Positions 16,937 to 25,049 of a DNA stretch of 50,303 nucleotides are shown in pieces. Where the stretch lies: positions 1-50,303 of the forward strand of contig JAOZGP010000028.1 of assembly GCA_027491735.1 (NCBI GenBank), in the 5' to 3' direction. The notes under the pieces are model-generated. The model did not search any database. It was not told where the DNA came from and saw nothing but the letters and a program-made list of their open reading frames with translations. Numbering within the stretch: position 1 is the stretch's first letter; every line of letters begins with the position of its first letter. The DNA comes from Thermoproteota archaeon. Its GTDB lineage: Archaea; Korarchaeota; Korarchaeia; Korarchaeales; Korarchaeaceae. Position numbers and translations under genes: made by a program.

Positions 16937-18658
16937 TCACCGAGGTTCAATCTTCTTCATAAAGGGCCCGTATGTGAGCTTGTAAAGCTCCGTGCTGGAC
17001 AGCTTCTCCACATCCCTGTGGTATTTAGACTTCTCGCCCACAGATCCTTCTCCATGAAGTCTGGAATACTCCTCCAGCGATATACTATGCTCTCTTTGGT
17101 ACTTGTCCCTGTAGAGATCAGGAAGGACATTAAACGCACAGAAGGGTATTAACTTCCCGTTGGGAAGCGCATAGTGTATGCAACACCTCATGACCCTTTG
17201 CACATCGTAGTTGTAGAGATCCATGAAGTGCATCATCCCCAGGAAGAGGGACTTGTAGTGAAACTCGCCTAGAGCATCATAGTTTCTATAGAGAAATATT
17301 TTCCTCAGAAGAGACATGAGATCTACCCCCTCCGGTTGCTTCTCCTTTCTTATGAACTTTCTTATATTGTAGAGAACCTTCAGCCCGACTATGTATCGAT
17401 TTGAGCCTCTCCTGAGGTCCTCTGCTTTCTCAGTGAGGTATTCGTGAAGCCCTTCTACATCCAGGAACTCGGTTATCGGAACAATCCTCCTCACCCTCTT
17501 CATGCCTTCTGTGTACTCGAACTCCAGAAAGACATATGTCGCCATCCCACATGCCGGATGGTTGGTGAACTTGTACTGTGGCTTGCCTGACAGGGCCTCT
17601 ACGAACTCGCTTATGGCGACGGAGAAGGGAATGGGATACCACGCTTCCTTTGGTATTTGTCCTTCGGTCTGCTCCTCTATCCTGCTTATAACCTCAGGGA
17701 TCGTTATCCTGTACTTTCCCCTCTCACTCCTAGGCATCTGACCGGTCAGAGAGACGGGCTGAAAGTTGACTCCTCTTATCACGTCTATGTTCAGAGCAGC
17801 GAACTTTATCACGTCCCCAACCTCATGGTCGTTAATCCCCCTTATCACAGTCGGAACCAACACTATGCTGGTCATCCTTGCCTTCCGCGCGATATCGAGT
17901 ATGTATGGAATCTCCCAGTGATTCTTGGGGTTTGTCCTTGGAGTTATCCCATCGAAGGAGAGGTATAGGGTATTGACCCCGGCATCCCTGAGCTCCGCGA
18001 GGAGTTCAGGCTTCCTCACAAAGGTTATTCCGTGCGTGTTAAGCTGAACGTGATCTATTCCCATGCTCTTTATCGTCCTCACTATCTCAACCAAATCGTC
18101 CCTCAGAGTCGGCTCTCCGCCGGTGAGCTGAACAGCATTGCAGGGAACAGGCTTCTCATTTCTAAGAACCTCCACCATCTTTCTTATCTCCTCGATTGTC
18201 GGTTCGTATACGCAGCCAGCCTTCTCTGCGTAGAAGAAGCAGTACCAACAGCTCAGATTACATCTGTTTGTGAGGACTATGTTGGCCAAGGCAGTCATAT
18301 TGAGGTGAATTGGACATAGACCGCAGTTAAATGGGCATACGCCTACCTCGCTCACCTGCGGATTCTCGAGCCTCCTTCCCCTGACCTCATACCTCATAGC
18401 CCTCTTGAACTGCCTCGCATCACCCCAGTATAGCTCCTCCACCTCGCCGTGCTCAGGGCAGATCTTCCTTATGAAGACCTTGCCGTCCCTTTCGAACACT
18501 ACTGCTGGAAGATATCGATAGCACTCCGGACAGAGAGATGCCGTTCTTCTGAGAAGGACTTCACCTTTTCTTAGCTCAGGAATAGGCCCTCCTATGATTA
18601 TCTCCCTGCTTCCAAGGCTTATCTTACGGATAAACTCCTGGGCTATCGTCATAGGCAC
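16937..18658 (-). CDS. tes: Tetraether lipid synthase family radical SAM enzyme
   Basis: Tes joins the phytanyl ends of two archaeol units to make tetraether lipids. The 573 residues match the family of Methanocaldococcus MJ0619. There is an N-terminal zinc/rubredoxin-like CPEC (43-46) and CPEH (67-70), then CPFNCGLCP (108-116). The radical SAM triad is CNLSCWYC (133-140), followed by LTGGEPTLR. The C-terminal auxiliary-cluster segment is CCIHYALPNGKLIPFCAFN. Older annotations call such proteins pterin methyltransferases. The adjacent geranylgeranyl reductase strengthens the lipid assignment. GDGT membranes are expected of a hot-living TACK archaeon. Confidence 0.85.
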   Translation of the reverse strand: MPMTIAQEFIRKISLGSREIIIGGPIPELRKGEVLLRRTASLCPECYRYLPAVVFERDGKVFIRKICPEHGEVEELYWGDARQFKRAMRYEVRGRRLENPQVSEVGVCPFNCGLCPIHLNMTALANIVLTNRCNLSCWYCFFYAEKAGCVYEPTIEEIRKMVEVLRNEKPVPCNAVQLTGGEPTLRDDLVEIVRTIKSMGIDHVQLNTHGITFVRKPELLAELRDAGVNTLYLSFDGITPRTNPKNHWEIPYILDIARKARMTSIVLVPTVIRGINDHEVGDVIKFAALNIDVIRGVNFQPVSLTGQMPRSERGKYRITIPEVISRIEEQTEGQIPKEAWYPIPFSVAISEFVEALSGKPQYKFTNHPACGMATYVFLEFEYTEGMKRVRRIVPITEFLDVEGLHEYLTEKAEDLRRGSNRYIVGLKVLYNIRKFIRKEKQPEGVDLMSLLRKIFLYRNYDALGEFHYKSLFLGMMHFMDLYNYDVQRVMRCCIHYALPNGKLIPFCAFNVLPDLYRDKYQREHSISLEEYSRLHGEGSVGEKSKYHRDVEKLSSTELYKLTYGPFMKKIEPR

Positions 18659-18690
18659 CTACCTTCGCTGGCATAGCGATTTCTTTAGAG

Positions 18691-18702
18691 AAAATATATA
18701 TC
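18691..18702 (-). promoter_or_regulatory. TATA box of the tes-reductase operon
   Basis: On the minus strand GATATATATTTT lies about 38 bases upstream of the tes ATG (18658). Confidence 0.5.
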
Positions 18703-18750
18703 TTCTCTACCTCTAACGAGTTAATTGTTGATAGAGCTGATAGAGAAGGG

Positions 18751-18762
18751 AATTATTTAAGG
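18751..18762 (+). promoter_or_regulatory. TATA-like box of the UPF0173/SpeD-like operon
   Basis: AATTATTTAAGG lies about 38 bases before the ATG at 18794 and faces away from the tes promoter, so the 135-base gap holds two divergent promoters. Confidence 0.4.
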
Positions 18763-18793
18763 GTCACCAGCTGTCTGTTAGGCCGGGGATATC

Positions 18794-19465
18794 ATGGTCA
18801 GGATAACCTATCTTGGTCACTCCGCCTTCCTCGTGAAGAAAGAGGGAAAGAGCGTTATGTTCGATCCCTGGATCTCCGACAGCCCAACATGCCCTAAGAA
18901 GCTGGATGATCTCGAGGGAGCGGATGTTTATGTTGTAAGCCATAGCCACGGAGATCATGGTCTTGAAGATGCCATAAGATTGTCATCTGAGAGAGGGGGC
19001 AAGATTGTGGGCATATATGAACTCGCCAACTATGCAGCTGAGAGAGGTGCGAAAGCCGTCGGGGCCAATATCGGAGGAGCTTTTGAGGTGGATGAGATAT
19101 CCATCAAGTTGACCCCCGCCATTCACAGCTCAGATCTTGGAGCTCCAACAGGATCGATTGTCAAAATTGGAGACCTAGTGATCTACCACGCCGGCGACAC
19201 CGATGTCTTCTATGACATGAAGCTCATAGGAGAGCTTTACAAGCCGGACGTAGCCATGCTTCCCATAGGAGGACACTTCACCATGGGCCCGCTCGAGGCA
19301 GCAAAGGCAGTGGAGCTTCTTGGGGTTAGGAGAGTTATTCCCATGCACTACGGAACTTTCCCAGTGCTATACGGAACTCCTGACAGGTTAAGGAAGGAGT
19401 TATCTGGTAGAGGAGTTGAGGCTGACGTCTTAGAAGTGAAACCAGGAGAGTCCTTGGAGGTGTGA
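18794..19465 (+). CDS. UPF0173 metal-dependent hydrolase (metallo-beta-lactamase fold)
   Basis: The 223-residue protein has the metal-binding HSHGDH at residues 50-55, TPAIHSS, YHAGDTDVFYD and PMHYGTFP, which together provide the two-metal site of the small UPF0173 family. The physiological substrate of the family is not established. The SpeD-like gene starts 6 bases after its stop, so the two are cotranscribed. Confidence 0.88.
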   Translation: MVRITYLGHSAFLVKKEGKSVMFDPWISDSPTCPKKLDDLEGADVYVVSHSHGDHGLEDAIRLSSERGGKIVGIYELANYAAERGAKAVGANIGGAFEVDEISIKLTPAIHSSDLGAPTGSIVKIGDLVIYHAGDTDVFYDMKLIGELYKPDVAMLPIGGHFTMGPLEAAKAVELLGVRRVIPMHYGTFPVLYGTPDRLRKELSGRGVEADVLEVKPGESLEV

Positions 19466-19471
19466 GTTTGA

Positions 19472-19840
19472 ATGTCCCTCGAGCATCATCTGATAGGAGA
19501 GCTTTACGATGTAAGGAAGTACACCGTACTTAAATCCGCTGAGGAGATGAGATCTCTTCTCTTGACAATTTCCAGGACTCTGGAAGAGGAACCCCTAGCC
19601 GTTCATGTGCATGAGTTTGAGCCCTACGGCTTAAGTAGTTTTCTCTTAATGGATAGGGGATACGTGGCGATACACACGTGGCCAGAGCACTCGTATGCCT
19701 GCGCCAATGTCGTCAGCTATGAGAAGGAGGACTGGTGCTGGAAGACCTTTGACGTGGTGGCCTCATTGCTGGAACCTGGATCAAGAACTGCTCTTGTGGT
19801 CAAGAGCGGTGTTGGTCTGAGAGGCCCGCTTGATAGCTAG
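19472..19840 (+). CDS. SpeD-like protein lacking the pyruvoyl-forming serine
   Basis: S-adenosylmethionine decarboxylases of the SpeD family cleave themselves before a serine in an ESH motif to make a pyruvoyl cofactor. This 122-residue protein has the family frame, including IHTWPE at 67-72. By gap-free comparison with the Thermotoga enzyme, Ser63 is Gly, Glu62 is Arg, His64 is Tyr and the catalytic Cys83 is Tyr; only His68 remains. It should neither self-cleave nor work as a pyruvoyl decarboxylase. It may be a regulatory partner, an AdoMet-binding protein or a new activity. GGAGG precedes the ATG. The last 60 bases overlap the convergent methylthiotransferase gene. Confidence 0.8.
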   Translation: MSLEHHLIGELYDVRKYTVLKSAEEMRSLLLTISRTLEEEPLAVHVHEFEPYGLSSFLLMDRGYVAIHTWPEHSYACANVVSYEKEDWCWKTFDVVASLLEPGSRTALVVKSGVGLRGPLDS

Positions 19841-21145
19841 ATCAGTTGCATAACGAGGGACTTTACCCACGATCTCCAGAAGTCTCCCCCTCAGATGGTT
19901 ACTCCTGGCCTCTTCTATGAGCACTCTCACCATAAGGCCTTCTCTTAGTTTTGAGGATCTAATACGAACAGGTCGATAAAAGAGAGTTCTCGCTTGGAAC
20001 AGGTCCTTGGAGAACCTCCTCACCACAAGGGCCGGATATTCCCTACCCACGTGAAGAGTATTTCTGATCATCTTAACTTTATATGCGAGCTCGGAAAGCT
20101 TCTTGCTTCTCCTTTTAATGATCCGAGGATCCTTCTGATTCATAAGAGCCACTGGAGTTAGAGGGCGAGGAGCAAACTTGCTTATGTTGATCACTTCCGG
20201 TTTAACTATCTCTATAACCCTCATTGTGGCCTCAAAATCCTCCTCATCTTCCGTTGGGAAGCCCACTATGACATCCGTTGATATCGTACAGAGATCTCCG
20301 AACTTGTTTCTTATCGCATCAACAACCTCCAAGAACTGGTTTACGCTGTATCTCCTCCGCATCCATCCCAGCACTTTATCGCTTCCGCTCTGAACCGGTA
20401 TGTGAAAGAACTTGTAGAACTTCTTGTCCTCGAAAGCTGATAGAAGGCATTCTATTTGAGAGATCACGAAGTGAGGGTTCATCATGCCAACTCTTATGAA
20501 GAAAAGCCCGCGAATTCTCGCTATCTCCTTGAGAAGAGAGGCTAAGTTCGTTCCTATATCGAGCCCATAGGCACCCATGTCCTCGGAAGTGAGGAAGATC
20601 TGCGGATAGCCCTCCTTCACTGCCCTCTTGATCTCAGAGATTATGAGATCCCGTGGATAACTCCTCAGTTTTCCCCTAGCGAATCTGGTTATGCAGTAGG
20701 AGCACTCACCGAGACATCCTTCCGAGACGGGGATCACTGATGTCACCCTGTCCATTCTGAGGCGGGGCATGGAGACCTTGATCAGCTCCCCGTCCTCGAG
20801 AAGAACAAACTCCTCCCCCCTCAGAGCATGTGCTACTGCATCCACTATCTTGTCTATCGACTTAGGTCCTATCAGAACTTTTGAATATCTGTTCAACAGA
20901 TACGGCTGCGTTTTGGCCATACAACCGGCCACAATGAGGGGTTTCTTGAGAAGGCTCAGTTTCTTAGCCCTGTGAATCATCCGCTGCTCTGTGGATCCCT
21001 TCACATTGCAGGTGTTTAGGATTATCACGTCCGCTTCCTCCTCGCTGTTCACGATCTCAAAACCCGCTGAGAGAAGAAGCCCAGCCATTATCTCGGAGTC
21101 GGATCTGTTCATCGAACATCCATGAGTCTCTATATAGACCTTCAA
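19781..21145 (-). CDS. MiaB-like tRNA methylthiotransferase (archaeal CDKAL1/MtaB type)
   Basis: These radical SAM enzymes add a methylthio group to threonylcarbamoyl-adenosine 37 of tRNA. In 454 residues the three N-terminal cluster cysteines are C10, C46 and C75, and the radical SAM triad is C144, C148 and C151 (GCLGECSYC). A C-terminal TRAM-like beta domain follows (about 375-435). The start is TTG at 21145 with GGAGG 9 bases upstream. It follows the 94-residue gene by 2 bases in a tRNA-quality-control gene cluster with dtdA. Confidence 0.9.
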   Translation of the reverse strand: MKVYIETHGCSMNRSDSEIMAGLLLSAGFEIVNSEEEADVIILNTCNVKGSTEQRMIHRAKKLSLLKKPLIVAGCMAKTQPYLLNRYSKVLIGPKSIDKIVDAVAHALRGEEFVLLEDGELIKVSMPRLRMDRVTSVIPVSEGCLGECSYCITRFARGKLRSYPRDLIISEIKRAVKEGYPQIFLTSEDMGAYGLDIGTNLASLLKEIARIRGLFFIRVGMMNPHFVISQIECLLSAFEDKKFYKFFHIPVQSGSDKVLGWMRRRYSVNQFLEVVDAIRNKFGDLCTISTDVIVGFPTEDEEDFEATMRVIEIVKPEVINISKFAPRPLTPVALMNQKDPRIIKRRSKKLSELAYKVKMIRNTLHVGREYPALVVRRFSKDLFQARTLFYRPVRIRSSKLREGLMVRVLIEEARSNHLRGRLLEIVGKVPRYATDLAIKRASQTNTALDHKSSS

Positions 21146-21147
21146 CC

Positions 21148-21432
21148 CTATCTCCCTCCAAATATGTCAGCTATCAGCTTGTTAACACTTCTCTTGCCAG
21201 CCCTGCTCACCAGAACGGTGCTCACCAATGAGGAGGCCATACTATAGACGTGTTTGCTGAAGGTCACGAGAACGGAATCATTGGGAAGCGATTTCAGATC
21301 CTCCGGCTTATGGACATCGATCCACAGTACCCTGTAACCGAGGATCGCAAGCCTCCTCTTCGCCCTGAAGAAAACCTCCCGTGGAACGGTTTTGTCGAAG
21401 ACCACCACCCTTCGGACTTCGTCAGGCTTCAT
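21148..21432 (-). CDS. Small uncharacterised protein between dtdA and the methylthiotransferase
   Basis: The 94-residue protein has alternating strands and helices (RRVVVFDKT, YRVLWIDVHK, VLVTFSKHVY), like a small Rossmann-type or Toprim-like fold. No family is recognised. Its ATG overlaps the dtdA stop by 4 bases, and the methylthiotransferase starts 2 bases after its own stop. The gene string suggests a role connected with tRNA. Confidence 0.65.
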   Translation of the reverse strand: MKPDEVRRVVVFDKTVPREVFFRAKRRLAILGYRVLWIDVHKPEDLKSLPNDSVLVTFSKHVYSMASSLVSTVLVSRAGKRSVNKLIADIFGGR

Positions 21433-22235
21433 TTCAGAACCTTTTTTACTTTTATGGTCTCTACACTAATTTCCTCTAGCATCAATGTTATCTTATCCTT
21501 TAAGGAGCTTCTTATGCTTTTCCAGTCCAACAAAGCCACATTGGCCTTTGGATCGCTTCTCATGAATGCAGATCTGAGGAGGGGAAGATCCACCTCACTC
21601 AGGTCGTAGTTTCTTATTATGTGTCCCAGAGCGTAGTCCGAGAGCAGCTGAATCCTCGTGAAGTGGTGATTGATGTGAGGCCCGCCTATGCCCACCGCCG
21701 GACGGAAGTTCTCACCCAGGAACCTCTTTAGAGCTCTCATAACGGCTTTAGCAACTATCTCTCCAGCTAGAGGATCAGTCCACTCCTCTTCGGAACATCC
21801 TATCTCCACGAAAGCTGTAGGGACGTCGAGAGAGGGGCCGTGGTGTGTGGGCTCCATGGCCACCTCAAACCTGGTTCCCTCGGTAAGTATCTTGGCCTCC
21901 TGGATGAACGCCTTGAGGAAAAGGGGAGGTGCCACGCTCACCTTCCTGGGAAGCCCTCCATATCTCGCCTCTCCGAAGTTTCCAGGGACATGAGCAGTTA
22001 TTATTGGAAAGCCAGGTGTTCCACTGTGCCTCGAGAGAAATACCACCATATCGGCCTCCGGACTGAGTTCCTCGTGACTCTTGACATGTAGATGAAGCTT
22101 ATCTATATTTAGGACCAAGACCTCAATTCTTCCGCATGTGAACCTCCTCCCAGCGATTTCAAGCACCCTTCTCCCTATGTTCAGGGAAGCGGGATCACCG
22201 GATGATATCACTAAGCACACGTTCCTGACGTGCAT
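21429..22235 (-). CDS. dtdA: D-aminoacyl-tRNA deacylase, archaeal type
   Basis: DtdA removes D-amino acids wrongly attached to tRNA. The 268 residues carry the family blocks FLSRHSGTPGFPIITAHVPGN split over about 66-86, METTHHGPS-like EPTHHGPS (about 127-134), VEIGCSEEEW and GIGGPHINHHFT (about 177-188). Length matches. It is the first gene of a three-gene operon and has a strong TATA box 25 bases upstream of its start. Confidence 0.93.
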   Translation of the reverse strand: MHVRNVCLVISSGDPASLNIGRRVLEIAGRRFTCGRIEVLVLNIDKLHLHVKSHEELSPEADMVVFLSRHSGTPGFPIITAHVPGNFGEARYGGLPRKVSVAPPLFLKAFIQEAKILTEGTRFEVAMEPTHHGPSLDVPTAFVEIGCSEEEWTDPLAGEIVAKAVMRALKRFLGENFRPAVGIGGPHINHHFTRIQLLSDYALGHIIRNYDLSEVDLPLLRSAFMRSDPKANVALLDWKSIRSSLKDKITLMLEEISVETIKVKKVLK

Positions 22236-22254
22236 TACTGAGATCGAGGTGAAC

Positions 22255-22265
22255 TATATATAAAA
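22255..22265 (-). promoter_or_regulatory. Strong TATA box of dtdA
   Basis: TATATATAAAA on the plus strand reads TTTTATATATA for the minus strand and is centred 25 bases before the dtdA ATG (22235). This predicts a leaderless mRNA. Confidence 0.6.
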
Positions 22266-22349
22266 TGAGGTCTGGCCAGTGGATGGAGCGTTTGTTTCAG
22301 CACTGCCTCTCCGGGGGGATATCAATTAAGGAGAATGAGGGGTCATTCG

Positions 22350-23099
22350 ATGAGCGATTTTCAGGAGATGAGGGAATGCATTGAGGAGAGTTACGGGAGA
22401 AGGTTGGAGGAGCGTATGAGGAGGAGCTCTGACAAACACTACATCCTAGGACTTGCTCTCTCCCCTACTACGATAGCGATCATAACGCTCATAGCCCTAC
22501 TCCCCTTGAGCAGGACTCCCCTAGCTTTTCTCCTTGTGGGTTTCACGTTCGTGGTTGTAGGTCCTATAGCTCTTGTGATCAGAGAGGCGAGAAATAAAAA
22601 AACTGATCTTATGGTCTCGAGAAGGGAGAAGAGGAACTCTTTTCTCTTAGCAGCTGTTTTAAGCTATACAATTGGGTTATTCTTGTACTGGGTCATGGGC
22701 AGCGCTGTGGGGGTTGCACTGGCAGCTTCCTATCTCTTCGTCACCCTGGCCGTTCTCCTGATAAACAAGAAATATACCAAAATAAGTATTCACTCAGCGG
22801 GTGTCTCCGGACCGTTAACCCTCCTAGTCCTCGTGAGATCCCCTGCCGCTGCGATCTTACTGATGATGGCCCCACTGATACTCTGGTCCCGGTACAAAGT
22901 CAGAGCTCACTCCAAAGAGCAACTATTTCTGGGATTCTTTGTTGGCCTCTTCATCACTCTGATCGTCTTTTTGTTTTTCTTCAGTTTTTTCAACAATCTT
23001 TACGATATTTGTAGCGACTGTCAGGAACTCAAGTGCTATCTTCGTCTCGGGCCTCTCCAAGACCACGGGCTTACCCTCATCCGTGAGCTCAGCTACTAG
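22350..23099 (+). CDS. PAP2-superfamily-like membrane protein
   Basis: The 249-residue protein has about six membrane spans. KISIHSAGVSGP and a later WSRYKVRAHSKEQLFLGFFVG echo the second and third motifs of the PAP2 lipid-phosphatase superfamily, in the variant that carries His-Ser-Ala-Gly and R...H...Q. This suggests action on polyprenyl or lipid phosphates. The ATG 22350 is preferred because GAGGGG stands upstream; ATG 22335 is possible. The last 177 bases overlap the convergent Mrp gene, and the protein after residue about 205 may be weakly conserved. Confidence 0.65.
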   Translation: MSDFQEMRECIEESYGRRLEERMRRSSDKHYILGLALSPTTIAIITLIALLPLSRTPLAFLLVGFTFVVVGPIALVIREARNKKTDLMVSRREKRNSFLLAAVLSYTIGLFLYWVMGSAVGVALAASYLFVTLAVLLINKKYTKISIHSAGVSGPLTLLVLVRSPAAAILLMMAPLILWSRYKVRAHSKEQLFLGFFVGLFITLIVFLFFFSFFNNLYDICSDCQELKCYLRLGPLQDHGLTLIRELSY

Positions 23100-23801
23100 T
23101 GGATCAAAGGGTATCCTTCCGAGAATAGGAACTTTGGTCTTCTTTGAAACTTCCTCGGTCCAGTTACCACCGAACATCGGTACTTCCTGCCCTCCTGGAC
23201 AGATGAAGTAGCTCATGTTTTCCACTATGCCGAGAACCCTTATCCCCATCTTTTTAACCATGTTTATGGCCCTCTCAACGTCCATTAGAGCTAAGCGCTG
23301 AGGCGTTGTGACTATAACGACACCATCCAGCTGAAAGCTCTGCATTATCGTAAGGGGTTCGTCGCTGGTTCCTGGTGGAAGATCCACCACTAAGTAGTCT
23401 AAGTACCTCCAGTCAACCTGGTCCATCAGCTGTTGGATGGCTCTCGTCTTGAGGGGGCCTCTCCAGACTATGGGTATTCCCTCTCCCACGAGCAAGGCCA
23501 TAGAGGCCACAGCTATCCCGTCCTTAGTCTTGTACGGAAGAATTCTGTCCCCCACTACCATGAATTGACCACCTTCGGCTCCTATGGCTCTCACTACATT
23601 GGGTCCAGTGACATCTGCATCGAAGATCCCTACCTGATAACTCATCTTCGATAGCGCCGCTGCGAGGTTCACCGAAACCGTGGTTTTTCCAACACCCCCT
23701 TTGCCGCTCATGACGGCGATTATATGCCCGATATTTTCCATCTTACGGGGAGAAGGCACACTCCCCGGAATTGATGATCGTTCAGACACTTTTAGGCTCA
23801 C
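22923..23801 (-). CDS. Mrp/NBP35-type P-loop ATPase, iron-sulfur carrier
   Basis: Mrp/Nbp35 proteins carry and transfer iron-sulfur clusters. The 292 residues have the deviant Walker A MSGKGGVGKTT (31-41), IFDADVTGPN, a DLPPGTSDEP switch and NMSYFICPGG. The usual bridging CxxC is not evident: here the residues are CPGG, so the cluster site may differ. The start is GTG at 23801. A highly charged tail of about 20 residues ends the protein, read opposite the PAP2-like gene. Confidence 0.9.
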   Translation of the reverse strand: MSLKVSERSSIPGSVPSPRKMENIGHIIAVMSGKGGVGKTTVSVNLAAALSKMSYQVGIFDADVTGPNVVRAIGAEGGQFMVVGDRILPYKTKDGIAVASMALLVGEGIPIVWRGPLKTRAIQQLMDQVDWRYLDYLVVDLPPGTSDEPLTIMQSFQLDGVVIVTTPQRLALMDVERAINMVKKMGIRVLGIVENMSYFICPGGQEVPMFGGNWTEEVSKKTKVPILGRIPFDPLVAELTDEGKPVVLERPETKIALEFLTVATNIVKIVEKTEEKQKDDQSDEEANKESQK

Positions 23802-23927
23802 CTAGCTCAAGGTGACCTGAAGTTCCCTTTTTAACTTTACTCGGCCAGAACAGGCTTCTGATAAGGTTTTATTTGATGAAACCCATTACCTTCAACAGAA
23901 CAGATGAAATCTGTTACTCCTCGAAGA

Positions 23928-24006
23928 GGGCCCGTAGCTCAGCATGGATCAGAGCGGCGGCCTTCGGAGCCGCAGGTCGCGGGTTCAAGTCCCGCCGGGC
24001 CCGCCA
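23928..24006 (+). tRNA. tRNA-Arg (anticodon TCG), CCA encoded
   Basis: The acceptor stem GGGCCCG/CGGGCCC, D arm GCTC...GAGC, anticodon arm GCGGC-CTTCGGA-GCCGC (anticodon TCG) and T arm GCGGG-TTCAAGT-CCCGC all pair perfectly. A discriminator G and an encoded CCA follow. The gene is 79 bases long with no intron. A possible TATA (TTTTATTTGA) lies about 60 bases upstream. Confidence 0.97.
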
Positions 24007-24438
24007 CGTAGAATCACCTTATAAGCTTCTTCATTCCCCAGGAGAACAACGATCAAGAGGTGCCAGCAAGTTCTCAGCTCAGCCATGATGTGAGATTTTT
24101 CACCCCCACATGAGAGGCCCTGATGAGGTCCGGCTGACGAGACCGAGCGGGGGCTGAGGGCTCCTCAAGGCGGCTTGAGCGATCTGACCGTATCCGACCA
24201 CCTTGGAGAGAGAACTGTGGGGATGTTGAGGATGTGCAAGTCTGCTTCCTTCCGACTCGGCCACAGGAGCCGCGCCATGGGGCCACATGCCCGCTCATCT
24301 CAATACATAGCTCCACCAACCCTCGCATATACAGCGTGGAAAATCCAGCTTTCGTTAGAATGAGGGACCTTCTCAGGCTTACAGGTGAAGAGGCGTCACA
24401 CTCAAAGAATAAAAAGAGGGATGACGGGATGTTCAAGC
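24007..24438. other. GC-rich gene-free stretch with a bulged hairpin (candidate structured RNA)
   Basis: No frame here looks like a protein. The part 24090-24330 is much richer in GC than the neighbouring gaps, which in thermophiles can mark folded RNA. On the minus strand a stem of 6 plus 4 base pairs with a 2-base bulge spans 24265-24233, and its 11-base loop reads GGAAGGAAGCA. A second hairpin, CTCAAG-GCGG-CTTGAG, is at 24164-24179. The loop recalls SRP RNA helix 8, but the other conserved SRP elements are not visible. Confidence 0.35.
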
Positions 24439-24669
24439 TTACTTCTTGAGGATCTGCTCCACCGCCAGTTCTATATCAGCGTTCGTGACAGTTTTTCTCT
24501 TGGAGCGCTTAGCTATGTTCACGGCGTACTTCGAGACCTCCGCCGCTAATTTCTCCATGTGATATGCGAGTCTCTCTCTGGCCTTATCGCTGACCCTCTC
24601 AGCTCCAGCGTCCTTTATTATTCTATAAACTGGTGCTAGAGGAAGATATCTAGCCTCCTTCTCCGGCAT
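24439..24669 (-). CDS. Archaeal histone
   Basis: The 76-residue protein is one histone fold: helix 1 LPLAPVYRIIKDAG, loop RVS, a long helix 2 through AAEVSKYAVNIAKRSKR, then KTVTNADIELAVEQI. It binds and wraps DNA as a dimer or polymer. It has no tails beyond the fold except a short acidic/basic N-terminus. GGTGAG precedes the ATG, and CTTTTAAATC at 24723-24732 may be the TATA box on the minus strand. Confidence 0.95.
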   Translation of the reverse strand: MPEKEARYLPLAPVYRIIKDAGAERVSDKARERLAYHMEKLAAEVSKYAVNIAKRSKRKTVTNADIELAVEQILKK

Positions 24670-25049
24670 AATCTCACCTTTCCCTTTAATCCGGTGATCT
24701 GTTTAAGCATAGCATGGATTATCTTTTAAATCTTGTTGAGTTAGTGGCTGATAGGGTGGATTTATCCCACTGAAGAACCGAGTCGAGAGAGCAGAGCCAA
24801 TTGTGGTCAAAATCCATTTCGATTATTTATTTTTATAAACTTTTTAATACGTCTGTTCTAAAAGGCAACAAATTGTTTTCAAGTCTGAGGAGATCTTACG
24901 AGAGCTAAGACTGAGGCGGATGTAGAAACGAAGGCCATTATCTCGCTATCTCGCCAAAAAGATCTGATGATGTTGTTTGAGGAAGATGCGCTTCCAACCA
25001 CACATCAACCCGCTTCAACACGCCCGTGGTCTGAGAAGTTGTATCGGCG
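24670..25049. other. Divergent control region between histone and TIM-barrel genes
   Basis: The left part holds the histone leader and TATA. An AT-rich block TTATTTTTATAAACTTTTTAATA at about 24828-24849 looks like a promoter for the plus-strand gene but is some 200 bases from its ATG (25050), so there is either a long leader or an unrecognised small RNA between. I see no supported short gene in 24860-25049. Confidence 0.4.

Noticed and set aside
24116..24160. Possible box C/D sRNA (TGATGA, CTGA, CTGA with a GGCCC/GGGCT terminal stem)
   Set aside because: The distance from C to D' is only 7 bases and no proper C' box is present, so a guide RNA is not supported.
24960..25040. Possible C/D-type sRNA with TGATGATG and CTGA
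   Set aside because: There is no terminal stem and no D'/C' pair, and the spacing is too long.
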